DNA of 54,871 bases from contig JAKFFO010000142.1 in the NCBI GenBank assembly GCA_036675035.1, forward strand, positions 1 to 54,871, read 5' to 3'. A program made the translations under genes and the position numbers. Below, in pieces: positions 16,212-24,505 of this stretch (position 1 is its first letter; every line of letters begins with the position of its first letter). Under the pieces are notes generated by a model. That model was given only the letters and a program-made list of their open reading frames with translations. It was not told where the DNA came from and did not search any database. Origin of the DNA: MESE01 sp036675035. Lineage in GTDB: Bacteria; Pseudomonadota; Gammaproteobacteria; Burkholderiales; Burkholderiaceae_D.

Positions 16212-18068
16212 TCAATGCAATTGTTTATAAATATCTTCTGCCAATTGCCGCGAAATCCCATCTACCGAGGCCAGATCATCCACGCTGGCGTCGACCACCC
16301 CGCGCAGCCCGCCAAAACGCGCCAATAACTTCTGCCGCCGTTTTGCGCCGATGCCTTCGATTTCTTCAAGCCGGGATGTCTGTCGTGTTTTCGCCCTTTT
16401 CGCGCGCATTCCGGTAATTGCAAAGCGATGTGCCTCATCGCGAATCTGCGCGATCAGCATCAAGGCTGCCGAATCCTTTCCAAGCTCAAGCGCGGGACGT
16501 TCATCTGCAAAGATCAGCGTTTCAAGCCCCACCTTGCGCCCTTCTCCCTTGGCAACGCCAACGATCAAGGTAATGTCGAGGCCGAGTTCGGCGAACACCT
16601 GCCTGGCCATTTCCACTTGGCCCTTGCCTCCGTCGATCAATACGATATCCGGCATTACACCGTCACCATTGGCGACCTTTTCATAGCGGCGCATCAGCAC
16701 CTGGCGCATGGCCGCGTAATCGTCGCCGGGCGTAATGTCGTTGATGTTGTAGCGCCGGTATTCACCGTTTTGCATCGCGTGGTGATGGAACACGACGCAG
16801 GACGCCTGGGTTGCCTCGCCCTGCGTGTGGCTGATATCGAAGCACTCGATCCGGAGCATGTCGATGGCTTCGGTCTCGATACCGAGCGCGTCGACCAATG
16901 CGCGGGTTCTGCCTTGTTGAGACCCCTGCTCGGACAGCAAACGCGCCAAAGAGATTTCCGCGCCCTTGTGCGCCATTTCCAGCCACTGGCGGCGCTGCCC
17001 TTGCGGCTGAAATATCAGATTGATGCGATGGCCGCATTGTTCCATCAGCGCGAGCAATAGCTCCGGTTCATCGAATTCGATGTTCAAAACGAGTGTGCCA
17101 GGAATGAATTTTTCGATGTAATGCTGTGCAATGAAGGCCTTCAGGACTTCTGCCTCGATAGCATCGTCGGCAGCCGTGATCGCTCCATCCACATGTACTG
17201 GAAAATAAGCCCGGTCGCCAAGGTGCCGGCCTCCTCGTACCATTGCGAGATTGACACAGGCACGTCCGCCGCGCACGATTACCGCAATGATGTCGATGTC
17301 GGCATCGCCTCCGGTTTCCATCGTTTGCTGGTGCAATACCCGCGACAGTGCGCTGATCTGATTGCGTACCGATGCGGCCTGCTCGAATTTGAGATCTGCA
17401 GCGAACGCATGCATCTTTGCTTCCAGTGCTTCAAGCACTTCCGTCTGCCGGCCGCGCAAGAATTTTGCAGCATTGTCGACATCGGCCAGATAGTCTTCCT
17501 TGGCAATCGCGTTGACGCACGGCGCGCTGCACCGCTGAATCTGATGCAGCAGACATGGCCGTGTCCGGTTGGCAAATACGGAATCCTCACAGGTTCGCAA
17601 CAGAAAAACCTTCTGAAGAATCTGCATTGATTCCTTGACTGCCCAGGCGCTGGGAAAGGGACCGAAGTACTGATTTTTTTTATCAACCGCACCGCGGTAA
17701 TAGGCGATCCGAGGGAATTCCTGGCCGGTGATCTTCAGGTACGGATAAGATTTGTCATCCCGAAAGAGAATATTGAATCGCGGCTGTAAAGTCTTTATGA
17801 GATTGTTTTCAAGCAGCAGCGCTTCAGCTTCGCTGCGCGTCACTGTCGTCTCAAGCCGCATTATCCGCTCTACCATCATTGCCGTGCGCGGGCTTGCAGA
17901 GGTTTTTTGAAAATAGCTGGAGACGCGCTTTTTCAGGTCCCGAGCCTTGCCTACATACAGCAAATTATTGTCGGCATCGAAATAGCGGTATACGCCCGGC
18001 AAATGCGGCAATTTGGCAACGGTGTCCAAAACAACTGCACGAGCATCAGGTATCGCAGATTCGGTCAT
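16212..18068 (-). CDS. uvrC: UvrC, excinuclease ABC subunit C
   Basis: UvrC makes the two incisions flanking a DNA lesion after UvrAB recognition in nucleotide excision repair. The 618-residue protein has the N-terminal GIY-YIG nuclease (GVY near 25 and YVG near 38), a Cys-containing linker, the UVR domain that binds UvrB (around residue 210), the RNase-H-like 5' nuclease domain, and two C-terminal helix-hairpin-helix motifs (IEGIGAKRRQKLL and VDGISRQLAEDIY). Length is typical. It lies 63 bases upstream of pgsA on the same strand. Confidence 0.97.
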   Translation of the reverse strand: MTESAIPDARAVVLDTVAKLPHLPGVYRYFDADNNLLYVGKARDLKKRVSSYFQKTSASPRTAMMVERIMRLETTVTRSEAEALLLENNLIKTLQPRFNILFRDDKSYPYLKITGQEFPRIAYYRGAVDKKNQYFGPFPSAWAVKESMQILQKVFLLRTCEDSVFANRTRPCLLHQIQRCSAPCVNAIAKEDYLADVDNAAKFLRGRQTEVLEALEAKMHAFAADLKFEQAASVRNQISALSRVLHQQTMETGGDADIDIIAVIVRGGRACVNLAMVRGGRHLGDRAYFPVHVDGAITAADDAIEAEVLKAFIAQHYIEKFIPGTLVLNIEFDEPELLLALMEQCGHRINLIFQPQGQRRQWLEMAHKGAEISLARLLSEQGSQQGRTRALVDALGIETEAIDMLRIECFDISHTQGEATQASCVVFHHHAMQNGEYRRYNINDITPGDDYAAMRQVLMRRYEKVANGDGVMPDIVLIDGGKGQVEMARQVFAELGLDITLIVGVAKGEGRKVGLETLIFADERPALELGKDSAALMLIAQIRDEAHRFAITGMRAKRAKTRQTSRLEEIEGIGAKRRQKLLARFGGLRGVVDASVDDLASVDGISRQLAEDIYKQLH

Positions 18069-18120
18069 TACAGGTCGGATTGAATTTTGTTTGGCAAAAC
18101 GTCAGATCGCCGTACCGATT

Positions 18121-19164
18121 TTACGTCAATGATTGCGCCACACGTTTTGCGGCTCGGTAGCATGCATTTTTCTGCAACTCGTCCCAGGCAGGCGCTGATG
18201 CCGGCGGCACCAGCGATGCGATTCGTACAGCGGAATCTTCGACGGATGCATTTATTTCATCGAGATTCAGGCCATCCAGCAGCTGATCGGCCTTTTCGGA
18301 AGAGTTGCATATCAAGACCATGTCGCAGCCTGCAGTCAATGCCGCAATTGCGCCATCGACCACGCCGCCCGCGACGCTCGCACCTTCCATGCTGAGATCG
18401 TCGCTGAATATCACGCCCTCGAATCCGAAGTCCTTGCGCAGCATCGAGAGCCATTTTTTTGAAAAGCCGGCCGGATGCTTGTCGACTTTCGGATAAATCA
18501 CATGCGCCGGCATTACGCCGGCCAGGCTCATGCCCATCCATCCGTATGGTGCAGCGTCTTCGCTCAGAATTTCTTTCAGGTCGCGCTCGTCGACCGGGAC
18601 TGCGACATGCGAATCGGCCTTGACGAAACCATGGCCGGGAAAATGCTTTCCGCAGTTGGCCATGCCGGCCAGACTGAGTCCATGGTTCAGGCTTTTTGCC
18701 AACAACGCCACTACCCGTGCGTCACGATGGAACGCGCGGTCGCCGATCACGCCTGATTCGCCGAAATCGAGATCGAGTACTGGCGTAAAAGACAAGTCGA
18801 CGCCGCATGCGCGCAACTCCGCGGCCAGAACGAATCCGATATCAGTCGCGGCTTTGGTGGCGCCAAGTACGTCACGGTCCCAGAGCTCTCCTAGCTTGCG
18901 CATTGGAGGCAGTTTCGTAAAACCGTCCGATTTGAAGCGTTGTACGCGCCCGCCTTCGTGGTCTACTGCAATCAGGATGCCTGGACGCACTGCATGTATC
19001 GCCGTAGTGAGGGCCGTCAGCTGTGCCCGATTCTCATAATTGCGTGCAAACAGAATCACTCCGCCCGTCAACGGATGCTGGATACGGCGGATATCGTCGA
19101 GAGTCAGGGTGGTGCCCACCACATCGAGCATGACTGGGCCAAGCTTGCTATCAGAATTTTGCAT
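18121..19164 (-). CDS. nagZ: beta-N-acetylglucosaminidase of cell-wall recycling
   Basis: NagZ (GH3) is a cytoplasmic enzyme that removes N-acetylglucosamine from anhydromuropeptides during peptidoglycan recycling. Visible marks are the KHFPGHG motif with the following DSH, the family's catalytic Asp-His loop, an early DHEGGRVQR segment and late DDLSM. No signal peptide is seen. The ATG at 19164 is preferred over an in-frame GTG at 19173 that would overlap acpS by 8 bases; neither has a strong ribosome site. It follows acpS directly, so it probably belongs to the lepA-to-nagZ transcript. Confidence 0.94.
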   Translation of the reverse strand: MQNSDSKLGPVMLDVVGTTLTLDDIRRIQHPLTGGVILFARNYENRAQLTALTTAIHAVRPGILIAVDHEGGRVQRFKSDGFTKLPPMRKLGELWDRDVLGATKAATDIGFVLAAELRACGVDLSFTPVLDLDFGESGVIGDRAFHRDARVVALLAKSLNHGLSLAGMANCGKHFPGHGFVKADSHVAVPVDERDLKEILSEDAAPYGWMGMSLAGVMPAHVIYPKVDKHPAGFSKKWLSMLRKDFGFEGVIFSDDLSMEGASVAGGVVDGAIAALTAGCDMVLICNSSEKADQLLDGLNLDEINASVEDSAVRIASLVPPASAPAWDELQKNACYRAAKRVAQSLT

Positions 19165-19165
19165 G

Positions 19166-19576
19166 TTATTCACATTCTTGATGTTGGTTTTTTTCGACGA
19201 TTACAAATGCCACTGCATATTCGGCTTCATCGGTAATTGATACCTGGGCAGTCAGGCCACGCGATTCCATGAATTCCGTCAATGCGCCACTGGTCACGGC
19301 AATCGGTTTTCCACTCGATGCATTCAGCGTCTGCATTGAACGCCATGTCATGGGCATGTGCATACCCAGACCAATTGCTTTGGAAAACGCTTCTTTCGCG
19401 GCAAAGCGCGTTGCCAGAAAACGGATTCCCCTGGCTTCCACTTTCGATTTGCGATACCGGTATTTTGCCAGCTCTTCCGGCCCCAGTATCTTTTCGGCAA
19501 AGCGATCGCCGTTGCGCGCCAGTGCCGCCTCAATGCGGGAAATCTGGATTATATCGGTGCCGATACCGTAGATCAT
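19166..19576 (-). CDS. acpS: holo-[acyl-carrier-protein] synthase
   Basis: AcpS transfers the phosphopantetheine arm from CoA to acyl carrier protein; the substrate gene acpP lies at 32613. The 136-residue protein has the two family motifs: GTDIIQISRIE at residues 4-14 with the Mg-binding Asp, and FAAKEAFSKA around 58-67. The length is normal. Its start overlaps the pdxJ stop by 4 bases (ATGA), so the two are likely coupled. Confidence 0.95.
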   Translation of the reverse strand: MIYGIGTDIIQISRIEAALARNGDRFAEKILGPEELAKYRYRKSKVEARGIRFLATRFAAKEAFSKAIGLGMHMPMTWRSMQTLNASSGKPIAVTSGALTEFMESRGLTAQVSITDEAEYAVAFVIVEKNQHQECE

Positions 19577-20337
19577 TTCAAGGCTGCCAGACGGGCACTA
19601 ATCATGATCGATTTCATTTCGCGCACCGCATTTTCCCAACCTGCGAAGACCGCGTGCGCGACGATCGCATGGCCGATATTCAATTCAGCAATGCCGGCAA
19701 GTGCGGCAATTGCTTGAACATTCGTGTAATGCAAGCCATGGCCCGCGTTGACTTTCAATCCCAATCGCAGGCCCTCTCGAACGCCCAGTGCAACGCGCTC
19801 CAATTCTTTCTTCTGCTGACCAGCATCGGGCGCATCGGCATAGCGGCCGGTATGGAGCTCGATCACGGGCGTCCCGGATTCGGCTGCCGCCTGTATCTGC
19901 GTTGAATCGGCATCGATGAACAGGCTCACGCGAATGCCCTCGGCTTGCAACTGTTTAACCGCGGCCCGTACTTCGGAAAAGTACCTGGCGACATCGAGTC
20001 CACCTTCGGTCGTAATCTCTTCACGCCGTTCCGGTACCAGGCAGACATCTTGCGGTTTGATCCGGCACGCAAAATCGATCATTTCAGAGGTGACGGCGGA
20101 CTCGAGATTCATGCGCGTGTGCAGTTTCGGCCTGATGGCTTCGACATCGGCATCGCGGATGTGGCGCCGGTCTTCGCGCAAATGCAGCGTGATTGCGTCG
20201 GCACCGGCTTCTTCGGCCAGCAACGCTGCCTTCAGCGGATCGGGATACGAGGTGCCGCGGGCATTACGCAGGGTAGCAACATGGTCGATGTTGACACCCA
20301 ATTCAATGATCTGGCTATTCGGTTGTAAGAAACTCAT
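19573..20337 (-). CDS. pdxJ: pyridoxine 5'-phosphate synthase
   Basis: PdxJ condenses 3-amino-2-oxopropyl phosphate with deoxyxylulose 5-phosphate to give pyridoxine 5'-phosphate (vitamin B6 de novo route). The 254-residue TIM-barrel protein shows GVNIDHVATLRNARG at the start, HLREDRRHI near residue 53, and NAGHGLHYTN near 200, which carry active-site residues. The order recO-pdxJ-acpS is widely conserved in proteobacteria. Confidence 0.97.
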   Translation of the reverse strand: MSFLQPNSQIIELGVNIDHVATLRNARGTSYPDPLKAALLAEEAGADAITLHLREDRRHIRDADVEAIRPKLHTRMNLESAVTSEMIDFACRIKPQDVCLVPERREEITTEGGLDVARYFSEVRAAVKQLQAEGIRVSLFIDADSTQIQAAAESGTPVIELHTGRYADAPDAGQQKKELERVALGVREGLRLGLKVNAGHGLHYTNVQAIAALAGIAELNIGHAIVAHAVFAGWENAVREMKSIMISARLAALK

Positions 20338-20366
20338 TTGCGTATGCGGTATAGGCTGTCAGAAAT

Positions 20367-21263
20367 TCATAACTGCATCAAATCTATCAGAATCTGCCTC
20401 GTCTTGAGCGGCGTGCCGCCCAAGTGATGAGCGAGCAGGAATCGCATCAGGAATTTGCTTTGCGTTTGCGTCGTGGCGTCCGCATAATCTTCACGCTCCA
20501 TGTCCAGCAGTGTTTTTCCGGAAATTCGAGGCGATGTATCCGCAGCCTCGGCTTTGCGCGGACCGCGTTCCGGGTCTACCACATAGGTCTGCTCGGGTTC
20601 GACTCGCTGCGCCGTAGTGCATTTAGTCAAATCGCCGGCGAAGCCAGTTTCCTTCAGCAGCGCCAATTCGAATTTACGCAATACGATAGGTGCCGGCTCA
20701 TTATGGGCGAGCTGGTTCAGCGTCGCAACGTAGTGATCAAACAGCCTTGGATGGGCATCGTCACGCGCCAGGAACTTGACCAGAAGTTCGTTAAGATAAA
20801 AACCGCACAAGAGCGCCGATTTTTCCAGCGGGAGCAGCCCTCCAACCCATTCTGCGGCAATCAGCGTGCGTACCTCGGATTTTCCGCTCCAGCCGATCGA
20901 TAAGGGTTGAAATGTCTGTAGCACGCCGCGCAGTTTTGAATGCGGCCGCTTGGCGCCTTTTGCGATCAACGCAATCCGGCCGTGATCGCGCGTGAAGATA
21001 TCGACGATCAGGCTGGTTTCCTTGTAGGGAAAACTGTGGAGAACGAAACCAGGCTGGTCGGTAATCCTGCCTTCTTTTCCGGAAGATCGCGCGCGCCGCG
21101 CCGGTAAGCTTGCATCGGACGAAGACGTGTCGCCGATCGATTGCATTTCCTGACCGAACGACGGTTCCGGTGCCGAGCGCTTACCATCGTTTTCGCCGGA
21201 GAGCCCGGATAGAGGAGGAACGGTCATCGAAACGGATTTTCCATCGTGAGGAATGATTTCCAT
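20367..21263 (-). CDS. recO: DNA repair protein RecO with N-terminal extension
   Basis: RecO anneals DNA and helps RecR load RecA at gaps (RecFOR pathway). The conserved OB-fold begins near residue 70 (PGFVLHSFPYKETSL...DIFTRDHGR), and the helical C-terminal part follows. The length, 298 residues, is above the usual 240 or so because of about 68 extra polar N-terminal residues rich in Ser, Gly and Pro. A Met near 41 could be an alternative start, but this would not remove the whole extension. Era lies 11 bases upstream. Confidence 0.92.
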   Translation of the reverse strand: MEIIPHDGKSVSMTVPPLSGLSGENDGKRSAPEPSFGQEMQSIGDTSSSDASLPARRARSSGKEGRITDQPGFVLHSFPYKETSLIVDIFTRDHGRIALIAKGAKRPHSKLRGVLQTFQPLSIGWSGKSEVRTLIAAEWVGGLLPLEKSALLCGFYLNELLVKFLARDDAHPRLFDHYVATLNQLAHNEPAPIVLRKFELALLKETGFAGDLTKCTTAQRVEPEQTYVVDPERGPRKAEAADTSPRISGKTLLDMEREDYADATTQTQSKFLMRFLLAHHLGGTPLKTRQILIDLMQL

Positions 21264-21274
21264 TGCACGGCAGT

Positions 21275-22177
21275 TTATTCGTATCCGTAGGCGCGCAATC
21301 CGGCTTCGTTATCGGCCCATCCTGATTTTACCTTGACCCAGATTTCCAGATAGACAGGACCGCCAAACAACTTTTCCATGTCGAGACGTGCTTGCGTCGA
21401 AATTTCTTTCAGGCGAGCGCCCTTCTGGCCGATTACCATCGATTTATGTGTGTCTCGCTGTACCAGGATTGCGGCGAAGACGCGCCGCAGATTGCCTTCC
21501 TGTTCGAATTTTTCGATCAGCACCGTACTCGTATAAGGCAATTCTTCACCGACAAAGCGAAACACTTTTTCCCGCACGATTTCGGCCGCCAGGAATTTTT
21601 CACTACGATCGGTAAGATCGTCTTCGCCGAAAACCGGCGCATTCTCCGGCAACAGATTGCGAATTTCACCTTGAAGATTATCGAGCTGGAAGTGCAACTT
21701 CGCGGAAACCGGCACTACCGCGCTAAATGCATGCCGCGCGGCGATTTGCTGCGCGAACGGCATCAAAACCGCCTTGTCCTTTACCCGATCCGATTTGTTA
21801 ATCACCAGAATGCACGGAACGTCCTGAGGAAGCAGGTCGAGCACCTGTTGATCGGCCGGCCCGAAGGTGCCCGCTTCTATGATGAACAAGATCACATCGG
21901 ACGCGGTAAGCGTATTGGTCACAGTGCGATTCAACGTCTTGTTCAGTGCATTCGAATGCCGCGTCTGGAATCCCGGTGTATCGACATAGATGAACTGCGC
22001 ATCTTCGATGGTTTGAATACCGGTGATTCGATGGCGCGTCGTCTGCGCCTTGCGGGAGGTAATGCTTATTTTTGCACCGATCAAGGCATTCATCAGCGTT
22101 GATTTGCCGACGTTGGGGCGCCCTACGATAGCAATATAGCCGCACCGAAATCCGGTGGGAGATGCGAATTCTGTCAT
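21275..22177 (-). CDS. era: GTPase Era
   Basis: Era is an essential GTPase that binds the 3' end of 16S rRNA in 30S assembly. The 300-residue protein has the G1 motif GRPNVGKST near 17-25, the G3 motif DTPGF, the G4 motif NKSD, and a C-terminal KH domain with VIGQKGARLKEI. Its start overlaps the rnc stop by 4 bases, the standard rnc-era arrangement, and coupling is likely. Confidence 0.97.
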   Translation of the reverse strand: MTEFASPTGFRCGYIAIVGRPNVGKSTLMNALIGAKISITSRKAQTTRHRITGIQTIEDAQFIYVDTPGFQTRHSNALNKTLNRTVTNTLTASDVILFIIEAGTFGPADQQVLDLLPQDVPCILVINKSDRVKDKAVLMPFAQQIAARHAFSAVVPVSAKLHFQLDNLQGEIRNLLPENAPVFGEDDLTDRSEKFLAAEIVREKVFRFVGEELPYTSTVLIEKFEQEGNLRRVFAAILVQRDTHKSMVIGQKGARLKEISTQARLDMEKLFGGPVYLEIWVKVKSGWADNEAGLRAYGYE

Positions 22178-23148
22178 GCGGTCTTGGATTGGTTGACTAC
22201 AAATTTTGTGCCCGGATCATCGGCCGCTTTTTCCGTCGGGCCGGGGTCTCCGGATTCGGACTCGTCCTGGAGACCGCCGTCGCGTTTCGGCTCCATTTTT
22301 GATTCCTGTCTGGCGTCCGATTTCGAATCCTGCTTTGACTCGGTTTTTGCCGAAGATTTGGCGGATTGCCGGGGCGATGGCACTACCGGCGCATCGGGCT
22401 GAATGGTCGCAATACCCGCGAGCTTGAGTTGCGACGTACGAGGTTTGCTTTTTCGCGCCGCAGCAGGCGTTTTAACCAGCGCACGCTGCACTGCTTCCAG
22501 CGCCAGCTTGGCGGCGGCCTGTTCACCGGCACGCCGGCTACCCCCGGTTCCGAACACCTGAATTTCAAGTTTAGGCACCAGGCATTCAATTTCGAATTCC
22601 TGATTGTGCGCAGCCCCATGAGTTGCCACGACGTTATATTGCGGAAGCGCGATTTTTTTTCCCTGCAAGAATTCCTGCAACAGCGTCTTCGCATCCTTTC
22701 CGAGCGTCTTCGGATCGACGGTGTCGAGAATCGGGATATACAGCGAACGGATGACGTCTCGCGCCGCATTGAACCCGGCATCTAAAAAAATAGCGCCGAA
22801 CAGCGCTTCGAGCGTATCTGCAAGAATTGACGGGCGCCGAAAGCCGCCCGACTTCAATTCCCCTTCTCCCAGCCGGAGGAACTGGGACAATTCCATCCGC
22901 TGCGCAATTTCGTAAAGCGACTGCTGCTTGACCAGATTGGCTCTCAAACGTGACAAATCGCCTTCGTCGATCTTGGTGTAACGATCGAACAATAACGACG
23001 CCACCGCGCAGTTGAGAATGGAGTCCCCGAGAAATTCAAGCCTTTCGTTATGCAAACTGCTATGGCTGCGATGCGTCAAGGCTTGCTGCAGCAACGCAGT
23101 GTCCTTGAACGTATGGCCTAGCCGGGTTTGCAATAACATGACATCCAT
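22174..23148 (-). CDS. rnc: ribonuclease III with long C-terminal tail
   Basis: RNase III cuts double-stranded RNA in rRNA and mRNA processing. The catalytic domain is at about 5-150 with the signature ERLEFLGDS near 36-44 and a downstream Asp/Glu pair; the double-stranded RNA-binding domain follows at about 155-225. The remaining 100 residues are a low-complexity tail rich in Lys, Ser, Asp, Glu and Gln. E. coli RNase III has 226 residues in total. Long tails occur in other betaproteobacterial enzymes, as far as I recall. It is overlapped by era. Confidence 0.95.
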   Translation of the reverse strand: MDVMLLQTRLGHTFKDTALLQQALTHRSHSSLHNERLEFLGDSILNCAVASLLFDRYTKIDEGDLSRLRANLVKQQSLYEIAQRMELSQFLRLGEGELKSGGFRRPSILADTLEALFGAIFLDAGFNAARDVIRSLYIPILDTVDPKTLGKDAKTLLQEFLQGKKIALPQYNVVATHGAAHNQEFEIECLVPKLEIQVFGTGGSRRAGEQAAAKLALEAVQRALVKTPAAARKSKPRTSQLKLAGIATIQPDAPVVPSPRQSAKSSAKTESKQDSKSDARQESKMEPKRDGGLQDESESGDPGPTEKAADDPGTKFVVNQSKTA

Positions 23149-23167
23149 TTGATTTCCCGCTCAGGTT

Positions 23168-23557
23168 TTACTCCGCCGGCTTAGGCTTTCCCAATCGCTT
23201 TGGCGCGGTCGAACCTTCATAATCGATCAGCAGGCTGACCGGGCCGACCAACCCGATTTTTTTCTGATATGCAAAGCTGACATCCAGGCCCTCACCGTTT
23301 TTGACGATTTCCAGATCCTTGCTGCTAATGGACTCGATATAGCCAACGTCAGCGTGCTTATCGAAGGAATTCCGCACTTCCATCGGCGTAGTACCAGCCG
23401 CTTTTGCGCTGACAATTGCTTTTTTAATTGACATGTATTCGCTAACGGTCGGCACGACTTTCAACCCAAGCACCGCAAACATGGCAACAATGGCAAGAAC
23501 GAAGATCAGGCCGGTCAACGATACGCCGCGCTGCCTGTTATTTGACCGTAGTTTCAT
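23168..23557 (-). CDS. DUF4845 membrane protein
   Basis: The 129-residue protein has a short basic start, then RGVSLTGLIFVL and a hydrophobic segment to about residue 33, similar to the N-terminus of a type IV pilin-like or single-pass inner-membrane protein. The rest is a small periplasmic-type domain. Betaproteobacteria carry a DUF4845 gene at exactly this spot between lepB and rnc, which supports the call. No function is known to me. Confidence 0.85.
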   Translation of the reverse strand: MKLRSNNRQRGVSLTGLIFVLAIVAMFAVLGLKVVPTVSEYMSIKKAIVSAKAAGTTPMEVRNSFDKHADVGYIESISSKDLEIVKNGEGLDVSFAYQKKIGLVGPVSLLIDYEGSTAPKRLGKPKPAE

Positions 23558-23581
23558 TGATTTGCTCCCTGATGTTATGTT

Positions 23582-24505
23582 TTATTCAAAACTGCCGATA
23601 CGTTTCAAATTGGTCGGAAAGTTGTTCAAGTTCATCCAGACAAAAAATGCCTTTCCGACAATGTTCTGCTCCGGAACGAAGCCCCAATAACGGCTATCCA
23701 GGCTGTTATCCCGATTATCCCCCATCATAAAGTATTGTCCAGCGGGAACCGTACAGGTAAATCCGTCAAGGCTGTATGTACACAACTCACGCCCGGGAAA
23801 ATTATCGGGGTTTGACACACCGGCAGATGCTCTTTCGTCAACAAGAATTCGGTGTTCCACTCCGTTCAACACTTCCTTGTATTGCTGAAAATAACTCAAA
23901 TGCTCTTCATCCAGATAATCCGGCACTCGCGTATAAGAAAGCTCTTTACCATTCACTGTTAAGCGTTTGTTTTTATATGTTATTTTATCACCGGGAATGC
24001 CCACTACCCGCTTAATGTAATCAAGTGAAACATCTTTGGGATATTTGAAGACCATGACGTCGCCGCGCTGCGGATCGTTCATGTCGATGATTTTCTTGTT
24101 GATGACCGGAAGCCGCACGCCATAAGTAAATTTGTTCACCAATATCAAATCGCCGATCTGCAGCGTGGGAACCATGGAACTAGACGGTATTTTGAATGGC
24201 TCGAACAAGAACGAGCGCAAAAAGAAAACCATCGCAATCACCGGAAAGAAACTTCCGGAATATTCGATCCACGTCGGCTGCCGTAGAATGTTGGCTTCCA
24301 ATGACGCGCGTCCGCTCGTATCGGGCTTGATGCCCTCGGATGTCAGCCGTGCATTGCGTGCATCAAATTCGGCCAGTGCCGCATTCGCTCTTGCACGCCT
24401 TTGTTTCGCAAGATAAAAGACGTCCAGAAACCAGACGATACCTGTCGCCACTGTCAGCACAAACAGTATCAGTGCGAAATTACTTAAAATTGACTGCAGG
24501 TTCAT
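23582..24505 (-). CDS. lepB: signal peptidase I
   Basis: LepB cleaves signal peptides from exported proteins at the periplasmic face of the inner membrane. The 307-residue protein has two membrane segments (about 8-30 and 83-100), the catalytic S110 in IPSSSMVPT, the general-base K165 in DYIKRVVG, and the late box GDNRDNSLDSRYWG. It starts 4 bases inside lepA, so translation of the lepA-lepB pair is coupled as in E. coli. Confidence 0.97.
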   Translation of the reverse strand: MNLQSILSNFALILFVLTVATGIVWFLDVFYLAKQRRARANAALAEFDARNARLTSEGIKPDTSGRASLEANILRQPTWIEYSGSFFPVIAMVFFLRSFLFEPFKIPSSSMVPTLQIGDLILVNKFTYGVRLPVINKKIIDMNDPQRGDVMVFKYPKDVSLDYIKRVVGIPGDKITYKNKRLTVNGKELSYTRVPDYLDEEHLSYFQQYKEVLNGVEHRILVDERASAGVSNPDNFPGRELCTYSLDGFTCTVPAGQYFMMGDNRDNSLDSRYWGFVPEQNIVGKAFFVWMNLNNFPTNLKRIGSFE

